In this document: positions 30,501-41,410 of the stretch, one piece after another | Position numbering within the stretch: position 1 is the stretch's first letter | Layout of the letters: each line of letters starts with the position of its first letter | NCBI RefSeq assembly: GCF_032854445.1 | Contig: NC_088296.1 | Coordinates: 22,061,853 to 22,125,852, forward strand | DNA: 64,000 nt | Direction: 5' to 3' | Source of the DNA: Liolophura sinensis | Taxonomy: Eukaryota; Mollusca; Polyplacophora; Chitonida; Chitonidae | The notes under the pieces: generated by a model | Seen by the model: only the letters and a program-made list of their open reading frames with translations | Told to the model about the DNA's origin: nothing | Database searches by the model: none | Made by a program: the position numbers and the translations under genes

Positions 30501-31634
30501 AACGAATGCCGCTTAAACTTTGTTCACAAGTCGTTAAACAAGTTTCCCGCACTGTAGTAAATGTTCTATCCACAACGGATTGCCAAGAACTGCAGTTAGT
30601 AAAGCATGGATTTTTTTAATGAACACAAAACACAGCCTTAATTTTTAAACTGATATGGTTTTCAAGCTGATATATGCGATAACAATTAAGACAAAGGAAT
30701 TTTCTTCACTGAGGGGCTGTACTAAAATTAACCACGTACATATTCTCAAAATATTCCCGCCACTTTCTTTGAAGGTATTTAGATTTATGTTTGGCATTCT
30801 ATATACCCCTAAAGTTAAATCTTTTAAAAATCAATTGCATCCATCTGGTCTGTGTTGTCTGTTTGATGTAGTGGAGAAGAGAAAAAAAATCATTTTTAAT
30901 CTCCATTTACAGTCTTCATAATATATTATGACTAGAATGTAGAAAACTTGCCCTTTTTAGTTTGACCGTGGTAAACTTTCCCCTGCTACAGGCAGCAAAA
31001 ACGGCTCCTCGCTGCTCAACGAGGCTGAACCAGGTGATTGAACATGGAAGCGAGCAAGGGCCCAAAATCACATCCCAACTAGTAGGCATCGCAGAAAACG
31101 CTGGATGTTCAAACTATCTTGACATAAACTGTATGCGAAGCTCAAATTGTACATTCCGTCTCAAAACTGCAACAAATTATTTGTACCTAAGGTTAACACA
31201 CCTCTTCGGAGAAAACTCGACAGTTTCGCCAGAAAGAAATGACTGGCGTTACGCAAATTTACCAAAAAAAGGCCTTAATTGCTGTCACTCAAATGCCCCC
31301 CCCCTCCCCCCCCCACTGTGAACTATGCCACTGTTATTTCCATGGCAACCGACCAAATCGCCTGCTTGGCCATGGCTTTTGTCTTCCCCAGACATTAAAG
31401 GATGCCAAAGAAGCAAACAGAATTGGACGCCCTGGGGATTAAGCTACCGTTTCATGCATTATAATAACAGTGGCAAAGGTAGTTTTTCGGTGAGTAAGAA
31501 AACTCTTTAAGGGAGAAGACAGTCTTACAAGGCATGGCATCCAAGTGTTATATGGCTTCTGTTGATCTGAAAGATCTTTTAGATTGACATATTGACAATC
31601 AGACACTTTTGAGGAGTGTGTATTTGTTTGACTC

Positions 31635-31896
31635 CCAGGGGCGTCCATGGCCGAGGGGGTAAGCACACCAGCACGGCAAAATGGCCCAGGTGCCTCTCAT
31701 CAATGCGGTCGCTGTGAGTTCAACTCCGGCCGTAAATGGGAAGGCCTGCAGCAACCCGCGGATGGTCGTGATTTTTCCCCGAGCTCTGCCCGGTTTCCTC
31801 GCATTATAATGCTGGCCGCCGTCGTATAAGTGAAATATTCTTGAGTGTGGCTTATTATTATTATTCTTATTTATTTCAAATAAATAAATAAATAAA
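31635..31896 (+). mobile_element. SINE family 1, full-length tRNA-derived copy with target-site duplication
   Basis: The head holds a tRNA-like box A (TGGCCGAGGGGGTAAGCAC) and, about 60 bases on, a box B-like GTGAGTTCAACTCC. Next come the body (GCAACCCGCGGATGGTCGTG, GAGCTCTGCCCGGTTTCCTC), the tail module (GCCGTCGTATAAGTGAAATA) and an AAATA-rich end. The same 10 bp, TGTTTGACTC, stands at 31625-31634 and 31897-31906: a target-site duplication from LINE-mediated insertion. This is the reference copy for the family in this window. Confidence 0.85.
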
Positions 31897-32296
31897 TGTT
31901 TGACTCTCTTGGTTTTATTATCCATCCATTTAAGTCTGTATTGACACGAACACCAAGAATGTCATACCTAGCGTTTGTTTTGGATCCCTAGAACATGACC
32001 ATCCAGGCTCTTAAACTAAAACAATTGTGCAGTAATTTGTTAACCATGCCTTTTGCTGTCTTCTGAGATGTTGTTAAACCGATGGGGGTATCATGCTTCC
32101 CAGGTGTTATGGACCTCTGCATTATCGTTTATTAGACCGGGACAAGACTAAATATCTTAAAGTCAGTAAGGGCAATTTTGATGCCCGGATGATATTGTCT
32201 GCAAAGACAAAACAGGAATTGCACTGATGGCGTGTTAATGTCGAAACCAGTTGTTGAAAAATTGCCGAAACAAAACCCGATATGACTATCCACTAG

Positions 32297-32640
32297 AGGG
32301 ATAGAGTGAATGAGTGAGTGAGTGAGTGAGTGAGTGAGTGAGTGAGCGAGCGAGTGCTTGGGATTTAACGTCGTTCTTAACAAGTTTTCAGTCATATGAC
32401 GACGAAGGAACCCTTAGAGTTTATGTAATGTGCCTCTTTGTTGCACGACGGATTTCCACCGCTCTTTTATCTAGTGCTGCTTCGCTGAGACGCCTTACCG
32501 GAGGCAAGGTAAGCCGCCCCGCCCGAGCCATTATACTGATACGGGTCAGTCAGTCGTTGCACTATCCCCTTCATGCTGAACGCCAAATGAGGAAGTCAGA
32601 AGTCTTAGGTATGACCGAAGCAAACTCTAGAGGGATGGGG
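32297..32640 (-). mobile_element. SINE family 2, long copy
   Basis: In reverse orientation: a (GTGA)n tail, GCTTGGGATTTAACGTCGTT, CAGTCATATGACGACGAAGG, CACGACGGATTTCCACCGCT, GAACGCCAAATGAGGAAGTC. This arrangement is familiar from molluscan genomes and is probably tRNA-derived, though its head is degraded here. Confidence 0.7.
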
Positions 32641-32834
32641 AATATCTTATAATGGGATATCATCCGGAGGCCAGTAGATACCAGAAGGGTGTAAATATCA
32701 CATTAATTATTTGAAATTTCTTGCTGGGTTTTTAGAGCTTACATGTTTTTGACACTTAGTGGAAAATAAACATGTCAGACTTAGGATGGTCCACCACAGA
32801 GCCATGGTCCATGCAGAAATACAATATAATTAAA

Positions 32835-32985
32835 GACGTACATCATTGAGAGTAAAACCAGAGCAGCGACGACAGTGTGACAGCTAACAAATTGTCACAA
32901 GTAACCGGTGAAATACAGTCTCTTGTCAATTTACCTTAACCATGGTTTATTCTAACTGTTCATGTAAATGCATAAATAGTAGCTA
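32835..32985 (+). repeat. Dispersed 130 bp repeat, copy 2, with a full 48 bp array unit at its start
   Basis: AGACGTACATCATTGAGAGT and AAAACCAGAGCAGCGACGAC match one unit of the array at 23600-25110. The copy then continues as CACAAGTAACCGGTGAAATA, CTCTTGTCAATTTACC and TTCTAACTGTTCATG, as in the other dispersed copies. Confidence 0.75.
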
Positions 32986-32999
32986 TTCGTTTCTGCAAT

Positions 33000-35900
33000 A
33001 ATACGGTCAACACCACAACTACAACTGAATAGGGTTGGATTATGAGAACCCAAAGCCCTTTGGTAGACTGTGATCACCACAAGTTTTGGTAAAAGTTATG
33101 TCCACCCGTTGTGATAATGTTTTTGAGGGCACAAGTACAAATTCACACACAGAGGTAATGTGGGCCTAAAGTTAAAGGTGAGTCTTTCTGGTGCCATAAA
33201 ATAGCATGATGGAAAAGCTAAAACAATAAAACCCTTTTCTCGCTTTGTTTGTATTCAAGTTTCTTTGTTTGTGAAATTGTTAAGGAATATAACTCAGAAA
33301 CGACTTTAACAATAAGCTGGCGCACTCTAGTTTATGCTTAAATCGATGACTGCACGCGCAAGTCCAAGGATTCCCAACACCGACTCTCTACATCAGACAT
33401 GCCAATGACGGTGGCAAAATCGGCCAAGGAGACCGGAACTAGTCCTGTCGATAAACCAGCAACATACACGTTACGCTCCAGCGCCTGACCCCAACAAACT
33501 GGCGGCCTCATACACCTGACTAGCTTATAAACCGTCCGTAACATAGCCCGGTACCGGGCAAGAGGCATATTTGACCTGGAATCTCATCCAGGTGAAACAA
33601 AGAAAACGCGCTATTAGGTCTTAGCTGACGGGTAACTAAGGATCTTCCAATCTTGACAAGACAGAAGTTTGTCCAAGAAAGGCCAACACCCTTACAACCG
33701 CTTCAAAGACTTTCAGAACATATAACAGGAGCGAAAGAGGGCAGCGCTGACGAGCTCCTCTTTCTGGAGATATATGGATGCTGGTAAACCCGGTGCCAGG
33801 ACATGGAATATAAACTGCCGCTCCAACCTATATTGCTATATAGAAATTTTGCACTTAAATGCAGTGCCATGACTCCTACTTTGAAAAGAATCCCTGTTGG
33901 CTGTTTAGAGCTGCTGCTATAAAGAAAGTTGATCTTAAGAGGCGCTGGTGTTCTTACAGAATAAAAAAAAAAAAAAAATACACACAAAGCTTGGCCCTGG
34001 AAACGCGCTCTACAAGTGCTGTCAGTGGATTTTGTTTTCTCGTCCAGACGTTCTCTGCACTCTATTCACACACTTTGTACACAACAAAAACTGATAGGCA
34101 CATACATGTTAAAATACAAATGGCTGTAAAAACCACCCTAGAAGACATGTCATATGTTTCTATAAAACCACAATGTTTTGGAGAAAACGTGGAAATAATA
34201 TACTACAACAAGTTGTAGTACTTGACAGAGTTGCCACAAGTTACCCTAACAGAAGAAAGATCCAGTATATCCCGACCACATCACACATGTTTGAATCTTG
34301 GAGATACTCCATAATTCATGAAGTCAAAATGACTCATTTCTACAGAGGACATCTTCACACTCTCTGAATGCGAGCTTAACTTAACCATACAGCGCCAAAG
34401 GCTGTCCCCCGTTTATAGCCGTGTCAACAAGAGGCCCAGAGTTATTCCCCCTGAAGTTCTCTCTCACAAATGGTATTGCTGATTCTGTTGCTGACTTAAA
34501 AGCCGTATCCAATAAACGCCATCTGGATTTCAACTCTTGACCAGTGTTGGCCTATAAAGGATTATACATATCACTAAATACTTGTTAGGGGAGAGGTTTA
34601 GAACAACCGCTAGCCCAACAAACTACATGTAGTACACAATTATACCTTTGTTCATTATACATGTATAATATATTCCATATGTGTGTACATATATACATGT
34701 AAGCATACCTGTATTTAATGTAAAAAAATGCTTGAAATTACACAAAGGGATGTTCATATCAATTACTTCGTCCGTACACCGTATATATTCCTGGGGTAAT
34801 ACATACGTGTGCGTGTGCGTGTGTGCGTGTGTGCGTGTGTGTGTCATATTTTCACTACAGAGAGGCACTGATTATGTACAAAAATATGAGCAATTTGTCA
34901 TTTAACACAGTTTAAATAACAAATAAACAAACAAACGATCACCATTTCCCTTTTTACATCAAAGACACTTGTACTGTCATCAGGTTACTTAAACACCGTG
35001 GAAATGGTGCAGGGAACATAAAAATATGCATACAACATTTTAACTGATGGTCTCTAAAATACTTCTTGGACTAGGTCTATGCCTGGGACATAGCTCATCG
35101 AGGGCGAAAAAGACGTCTACTGAAAGTTTCCTAGCCCTTCATCAATGATACCTATCGTAATCACACCGAGTTTAGCAGGATTATTGATTTCCAACCTATA
35201 GACATTCCCGCCGACAAATGAATGCAAGAATTTTGAGTCAGGCCTTACACACCAACTAAACAAACAAATAAATGACATCACTTTACCTTATAAGTTAGCC
35301 TGCATCCACAAATAAATAAAACTCCTTTCACCGTTAAACACTCTCTTCAAATTGCATTTTACTTCACGGGATATGTTGTAAAATAACAAACAAGAACTCC
35401 TTCTAGCACGTCACAAACAATACAACGCCACATACATGTAGCGTGGTGGATTAAAATACTGGCGTGATCACGTGTAAAATGAGATCGGTTCCACTCAGTG
35501 AACAAGCTTCAAAAGTATATATATAGGCTAGGTTATCTGCCCATGTCCGTCTGTTTTCGGTCCATCTGTTTTCTGTCCACCAGGGCTGCACGTTGGACAC
35601 CCGGAAAGGTGGACAGTGAGGGTCCTTGGGCCACTATGGCTCTGGCTTGTTGCTTCTGTAATAGCAAGCAAATAAATAAATAAATATAATCATAAAAAAT
35701 AAACAAAAATAACAATACAAAACACTGCTTTATTAATCCAGGATTTTACAGTCCAATAGTAACGCCTGATTAAATTAAAGGTCTGACATTCCTATGTTTC
35801 GTTTCATAAAATTCAGGGGATGTAACTCATTATACAATGATAATACACCCCCAGGTTTATTCCCCGTGTTAAAACTGTCCCAAAATGTTCGCTGCATACC

Positions 35901-36400
35901 AAACATGTTTGCGCCTTGTCATCAATGCTTTAAGATTCAAAGCACACATCGCCGCTTAGACACAAAGCAAAATAATGACATTGCCATTAACATGGTCCTA
36001 ATTACAGGAGTTCAAAAGAAAGCGCAGCCGGCGTCCATCAGGGGATTACCGATGAGTCCCCATGGCTCTCAAATCAAACAGACAACCAGGGTGGGCCAGT
36101 ATGCTCCATGGGTCTCTTGTTTAATTGTTATTTGTCATGGAACTCATTCTCGGACTACGAATTTGAACGTTGATATGGAATTCATGCCTGGAATATTCAT
36201 TTTCTGCCGGCATCATTGAAAACTGATGACCGCTTCTCTCTTGTGTGTTACTGTCTTTATTTCTTATTTGTATAATTTCTTACATACCGTTGTCTTTGGG
36301 AGTTAGTGTTAAACGTTGTTTTGGAAATGGATCTTGCGATTATCGACTTGGAACGCCCTTTACGGACTACGAATGGTATAGGAATGTGACTTGACTATAG
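33000..36400. other. No supportable gene
   Basis: Several open frames of 60-140 codons occur but none has codon-like structure, a known domain or paired splice sites. A (GTGTGC)n microsatellite lies at 34803-34845, an A-run at 33963-33979, and AAATAAATA-type SINE-tail remnants near 35665-35690. Confidence 0.35.
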
Positions 36401-36419
36401 GACTTGACGTTTATATTCA

Positions 36420-36640
36420 TATGCCCCATGGGTCTCATATGCCCCATGGGTCTCAATTAAACAGACAATCACTGCGGGCCAGTATGCCCCATGAGTCACA
36501 TATGCCCCATGGGTCTTAAATCAAATAGACGATCACTGTGGGTAAATATGCCCCATGGGTCCCACATGCTCCATGGGTCTCATATGTCCCATGGGTCGCA
36601 TATGCCCCATGGGTCTCATATGCCTCATTGGTCACAAGGA
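36420..36640. repeat. 18 bp repeat with interruptions
   Basis: TATGCCCCATGGGTCTCA recurs about ten times, broken by CAGACAATCACTGCGGGCCA-type spacers. A related single copy is at 36060-36120. Confidence 0.8.
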
Positions 36641-37399
36641 AGCAATTTTACATCTCTTCCGAGTCGTTCAATAACACACAGCGTTCAGACACATAAAGAT
36701 ATTTGTGGAATGTGCAGGCTGGCAATTTTAACTGTCAAGTTAATGCCAAATTTTGGGAGATTACTCACTTTCAAAAACTGGTACAAACTTTATAATGGAT
36801 TGCTAAAGAATGTATGTCGTTTGTAGAAGATACGTAAGTTGGAAAATATTATAAAGTAACTGAATGTGATTGATTTAATATTTAGACCCCTCGGCCTACA
36901 GCCTTACATAACCTCAACCAACAACACCACAATGCTGTATCATCATTTGAAAGGTGGTTTATGACAGAAAATCGAAATCAATTATATGGGTGAACATAAA
37001 AAAAATAATCTCAGGCTAAGAGTAAATTTTAAAATCAAAAGGGTTTAAAATGGAGTATATCTTTTCTGGTTTGTGAGTGATTGATACTTCATATTTAAAG
37101 ACGTTTTGTGATTATCTCATAACACTGAGTACAAAATTATATTGACTGGCGTAAGCCTGTACTGAAGGAAACTGAGTAACTGAGCATCTAAAGCCTTTAG
37201 GGTGTTACAGATATTACATGATCACTTCAACACAAATGACTACGTGAGTTTTTGGTTGGTTACAATATTCATAAGTTGTAAAACCACAAACAGTAGTATT
37301 CACCTTGTATTCCCTTTGGGTTTTTTTGCACATGTATGTCTGATGTGTTTTGCGTTCACTATGGGTTTGTTGTACATACATCTAATACATTTTGAGCTC

Positions 37400-38110
37400 T
37401 TTACATCTAGTGCATTTTGCGTCCCCTATGTATATGGGTTTCTGTTACATCTGGTCCATTTTGCGTCCTCTCTGTATTTGGGTTTCTTTTTCATCTTGTG
37501 CATTTTGCGTCCTCAATGTTTATGGGTTTCCTCTACATCGGGTGCATCTTGCACCCCCTATGGTTTGTTTTACATCTGGTCCATTTTTGCATCCTCTCTA
37601 TATATGGGTTTCTTTTACATCTGGTCCATTTTGCGTCCTCTCTGTATTTGGGTTTCTTTTACATCTTGTGCATTTTGCGTCCTCAATGTTTATGGGTTTC
37701 CTCTACATCGGGTGCATCTTGCACCCCCTATGGTTTGTTTTACATCTGGTCCATTTTTGCGTCCTCTCTATATATGGGTTTCTTTTACATCTGGTCCATT
37801 TTGCGTCCTCTCTGTATTTGGGTTTCTTTTACATCTTGTGCATTTTGCGTCCTCAATGTTTATGGGTTTCCTCTACATCGGGTGCATCTTGCACCCCCTA
37901 TGGTTTGTTTTACATCTGGTCCATTTTTGCGTCCTCTCTGTATATGGGTTTCTTTTACATCTGATGCATTTTGTGTCCTCTGTGTGTATGGGTCCTTTTA
38001 CATCTTGTGCATTTTGCGTCCTCTATGTGTATGGGTTTCTTTTTGCGTCCTATTTGTATACAAGTTTCTTTTACATCTGACGTATTTTGCGTCCTCTATG
38101 AGTTTGTTGT
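37400..38110. repeat. Minisatellite with 170 bp higher-order unit
   Basis: Sub-units of about 57 bp (CATTTTGCGTCCTCTCTGTA, TTTGGGTTTCTTTTACATCT) are grouped in threes. The ATCGGGTGCATCTTGCACCC sub-unit recurs at 37537, 37707 and 37877, exactly 170 bp apart. The open plus frames come from the repeat. Confidence 0.9.
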
Positions 38111-38559
38111 ACATCTGGTGTGTTTTGTATGAATTTGTTGTTCATGTGATGTTTTCTGTATGAGATTGCTCTACTTTTAACGCGTTTGTGCATGTAATAT
38201 ATTTTGTGTTATCAGTGGGTTTGTTGTTCCTCTGATGTATTTTGTGTTAGCAGAGGGTTTGTTATTCCTCTGATGTGTTTTGTGTTCTTTGTGAGCTTGT
38301 TCAGTTAACATGTGATGACGATAGTGCTCCATATCAATTCTTTACTCATCCTATGTACTTTCTTTTTCCGTATCAGTTTGCTGTACATTTAATGCCGCTT
38401 GAGTTCTGTGTGCAACTGCTGTAGCTATGGCCTAATACCATCATACTAGTGTCAGAAAACCCATCTTACGTTCCCACCAAAATATCAAGGATATTTTGAA
38501 AGTATTCTGTTTGAAAGCAAATGTGGTAACAAATATAAATGGCTCCCTCGCATGCCAGT

Positions 38560-38800
38560 CAGCACTGGAAGTATAGAGCAAGGAAACAGGGGTGGTTGGT
38601 CCCGTATCGGTATAATGTGACTGGGCGGGCTGTCATGTCTAGTGTCTTCGGCAGGATACATCAGTGACGGCAGCCCTTTTTGTCGCATTGACACGTCCTG
38701 CTACAAGGAAACACGGTATATCTTCATCCAATGACTCTTTGTCGTCATATGACTGAAAAATAGTTCAGTTCGACGTAAAGCCCAAAGCATGCATTGTACA
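38560..38800 (+). mobile_element. SINE family 2, long copy
   Basis: GTATCGGTATAATGTGACTG, GTGTCTTCGGCAGGATACAT, GTCGTCATATGACTGAAAAA and CGACGTAAAGCCCAAAGCA in forward order match the copy at 32297 read in reverse. Confidence 0.7.
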
Positions 38801-40085
38801 TACATATTCAAACTAATATGAATGATTTGAGCCCAACTGCTGAAGTAATTTTAGGGAAACTGGTATATTTCTTAAAATACGGCGCTCCCATGCATATAGC
38901 CTAGAGTTAAAAGGGAACTGAGTTAACCATTGCAGGGTATAACTGTTTAAAAGCATATTGACGGATTTACGTCCCCTGCTCAGATCACGTGCATTTCTCA
39001 GGACTAAGTATTTTCTATTTCAGACTGCGCAGTTTTGTGAAGTTGCGAATCACAGTGGGATTTGTGTCGACAGGTAAGCCCTATAAGATCGAGTACGTCT
39101 ATTTTATGACGGGGTGTTTCTATCAAGTGGGGCTAGAGGCAGAGTAAATTGCCTTTACTCGGTCGTGATACCGACAGTATTTAGTTAGTCTGGTCGTCCT
39201 CGAAGCGACACAAAGTAGACATACGACTGAAGCTTGTCTTCATATAGACTTTACCCTCAGCCTGTGGGTGAACCTCCAACACTGTCGATACGCAGTCAGA
39301 ATATTTCCATCTCACGAAAAAACAACTAATTTTGGTTCATATTGTTAATTGTGTCCATCACTATATCTGCAGGGCGATTGTAGGCCTACGTTAGTAATGT
39401 GAGTTTTTAAAGATTTGACCTTGAACGGCATTATGCACAGTTATGCCAAAGGTCGATTACTGGTGGTGACGTGTCGCCCGTGGTGCTCAAAGCCGGGACA
39501 ACCTAACCAGGGATCGCTGTTTGTTTACTTTCTTACTTATTTACTTTGTTTACAACGCTTGCCTGCCTGAGCCAAATATTAAAACTTGTATATAAGCGAC
39601 TTTCCCGTAATCACGTCTATTTTATAAAAGCCCGGATGTATATTTATGCATGAAGTGACTACATGTATTATTAACGCCACACACAGCAGACATTACAGCC
39701 TCGCCTCGTGATCACGGACAATGGAGGGTGTAACTTGACACAGCTTAGCCCGTCAGGACACCCATATACCCACATGCAGCACTGCTGATACATTAGCCAA
39801 GGCTGTCTATGTGAGGTTTTATCAGACTACTAACCTACTTCTACAGCCTACAGCTTGCATATCTCCTGTCCAGGCTGATAGGTTGTCTTTATATTGTCCG
39901 ATTACCATGACAGCAGCCTGGGGTACCTGTCTGGGCATGTATGTCACATTTCTGGTGTGCTGCGAAGTCAACACTTACGGTTTAAACACTGAGCGTTTTA
40001 TCAGCGTTGATCGCACGATATAGTAACACTATAGTCTTTACCTCTGTGGTTCATCACAATAACACAATACAACACTGAAAGCTGG
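38801..40085. other. Region upstream of the TRIM gene
   Basis: No coding exon seen. A good splice donor at 39074 after GTCGACAG could end a non-coding first exon of the TRIM transcript. A TATATAAGCG sequence lies at about 39589. Neither is confirmed. Confidence 0.3.
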
Positions 40086-40089
40086 AAGA

Positions 40090-40330
40090 GTTTGACCCGT
40101 CACAATTTTCTCAGATAGAGAAACTTTAGACATTCGACCCGATTATCATATGGTGCCCAGTTCTTTTCACTACCACTGTAGTCCAGACGTTTGACTCCAT
40201 TATCAAGTAGAGTTAAGTTCCTTTCTGTGCCACAGTCGTCCAGACGTTTGACCTGATTATCAAAGAGGGTCATGCCTCTTTCACTACCACTATAGTCCAG
40301 TATTTGACCCAGTTATCTTATACCTGAAGT
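40090..40330. repeat. Degenerate repeat of about 62 bp, 4 copies
   Basis: GTCCAGACGTTTGACYCSATTATCA and TTTCACTACCACTRTAGTCC recur with drift, just upstream of the TRIM gene. Confidence 0.65.
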
Positions 40331-40738
40331 CCCAACATTTCACATTTTGAAGGTGTTTGCTATTCATGGGTGGAGCTGTACAAAGGTTTTATCATTGTCA
40401 AACACGTCTGGCCAAATTGGCTTGACCAGATGTTTGTCAAAAAAAATGTCAGGTACATGATAAATGCTAGAATCGTCAAATGTCTAACTAAGTTATTTTC
40501 TCTCCGGGAAGCGAGGCGCTCGAACCCTCATATAACATATGTATAGTAATGCTTCTTCAGCAATAGCGACAAAATATACTGTATCCCATATGTTGTTGGA
40601 AGAGAGGAACAGGCACTGAACCGCAGATGGAGACTGTGTACTGTGTTGAAATTTTATATTTTCGTAAATGGGTGGACCTGTATTCGTATTAGTCTAAGTA
40701 ATTGGCTGGTTTTATTTCAGTGCAAAACCAAGCGTGTA

Positions 40739-41410
40739 ATGGCTGAAAGCAAGGAAAATCCTGAAGAGGTTCTCACATGTCCGATTTGTGTGGAAACATT
40801 CCGGAAACCAGTAATGTTACCTTGTCAGCACAGTTTTTGTAGAGAGTGTATTGGTGTGTATGCTGACAAATCTAAACCTGGACAGACAGATGCGGCCTCA
40901 TGCAGGACCGGGAGTGAGGGCGTTCACCAGCTGATCTCATGCCCTGTATGTCGGACGCCATCCAGTCTGGGGAGAGAAGGTGTGGTTGGCCTGCCTCCCA
41001 ACTTTCATCTGGCAGAAATAGTGGAGAGGTTCTCTTCTGCTGTAAAGGTTGAGGATGAAATCCCATATTGTTCTCTGTGTGAGGATGATAATCAGACTAA
41101 AGCCGTCAAGTTTTGTACCGATTGTTGTTTACTGTATTGTAAAGACTGTCTGGCTTCTCTTCATCCCATGAGGGGGGCTATGAAACGTCACCGGCTGATT
41201 TCGTCCCAGGAGTACCTCTCACAGGAAACATCACAGCGACAGACCAGCGGCAGGGATGAACAATCAACTCAGCAAACGTCATGTGCGAGACATGGTCAGT
41301 CATTCTGCTTGTACTGTGTACCGTGCCGGATGATGATATGTTTGGGGTGTGTGGTTGACCATCCGAAACACGCTATGCAAGATATACCATCAGCAGCCGA
41401 GGATGACAAG
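40739..41410 (+). CDS. TRIM exon: RING and two B-boxes
   Basis: 224 codons in phase 0, ending at donor GTAATG (41411). The RING begins TCPICVETF and ends CPVC, with a 30-residue loop rich in Gly and Ser before the last zinc pair. B-box 1 is CSLC...CKDCLASLH, and B-box 2 is CARHGQSFCLYC...CLGCVVDHPKH. Confidence 0.93.

Noticed and set aside
30962-31321. A 119-codon plus frame as a gene
   Set aside because: No domain, weak start, ends in a low-complexity Pro run from a C-rich stretch, and no splice partners.
33338-34367. Possible retroelement or gene remnant in frames of 60-120 codons
   Set aside because: I could not identify any reverse transcriptase, integrase or other domain, nor terminal repeats. 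Left as unassigned sequence.
37202-38163. Plus-strand frames of 190 to 292 codons resembling multi-span membrane proteins
   Set aside because: Hydrophobic residues come from the T-rich 57/170 bp repeat. Three frames overlap and no homologous domain is seen.
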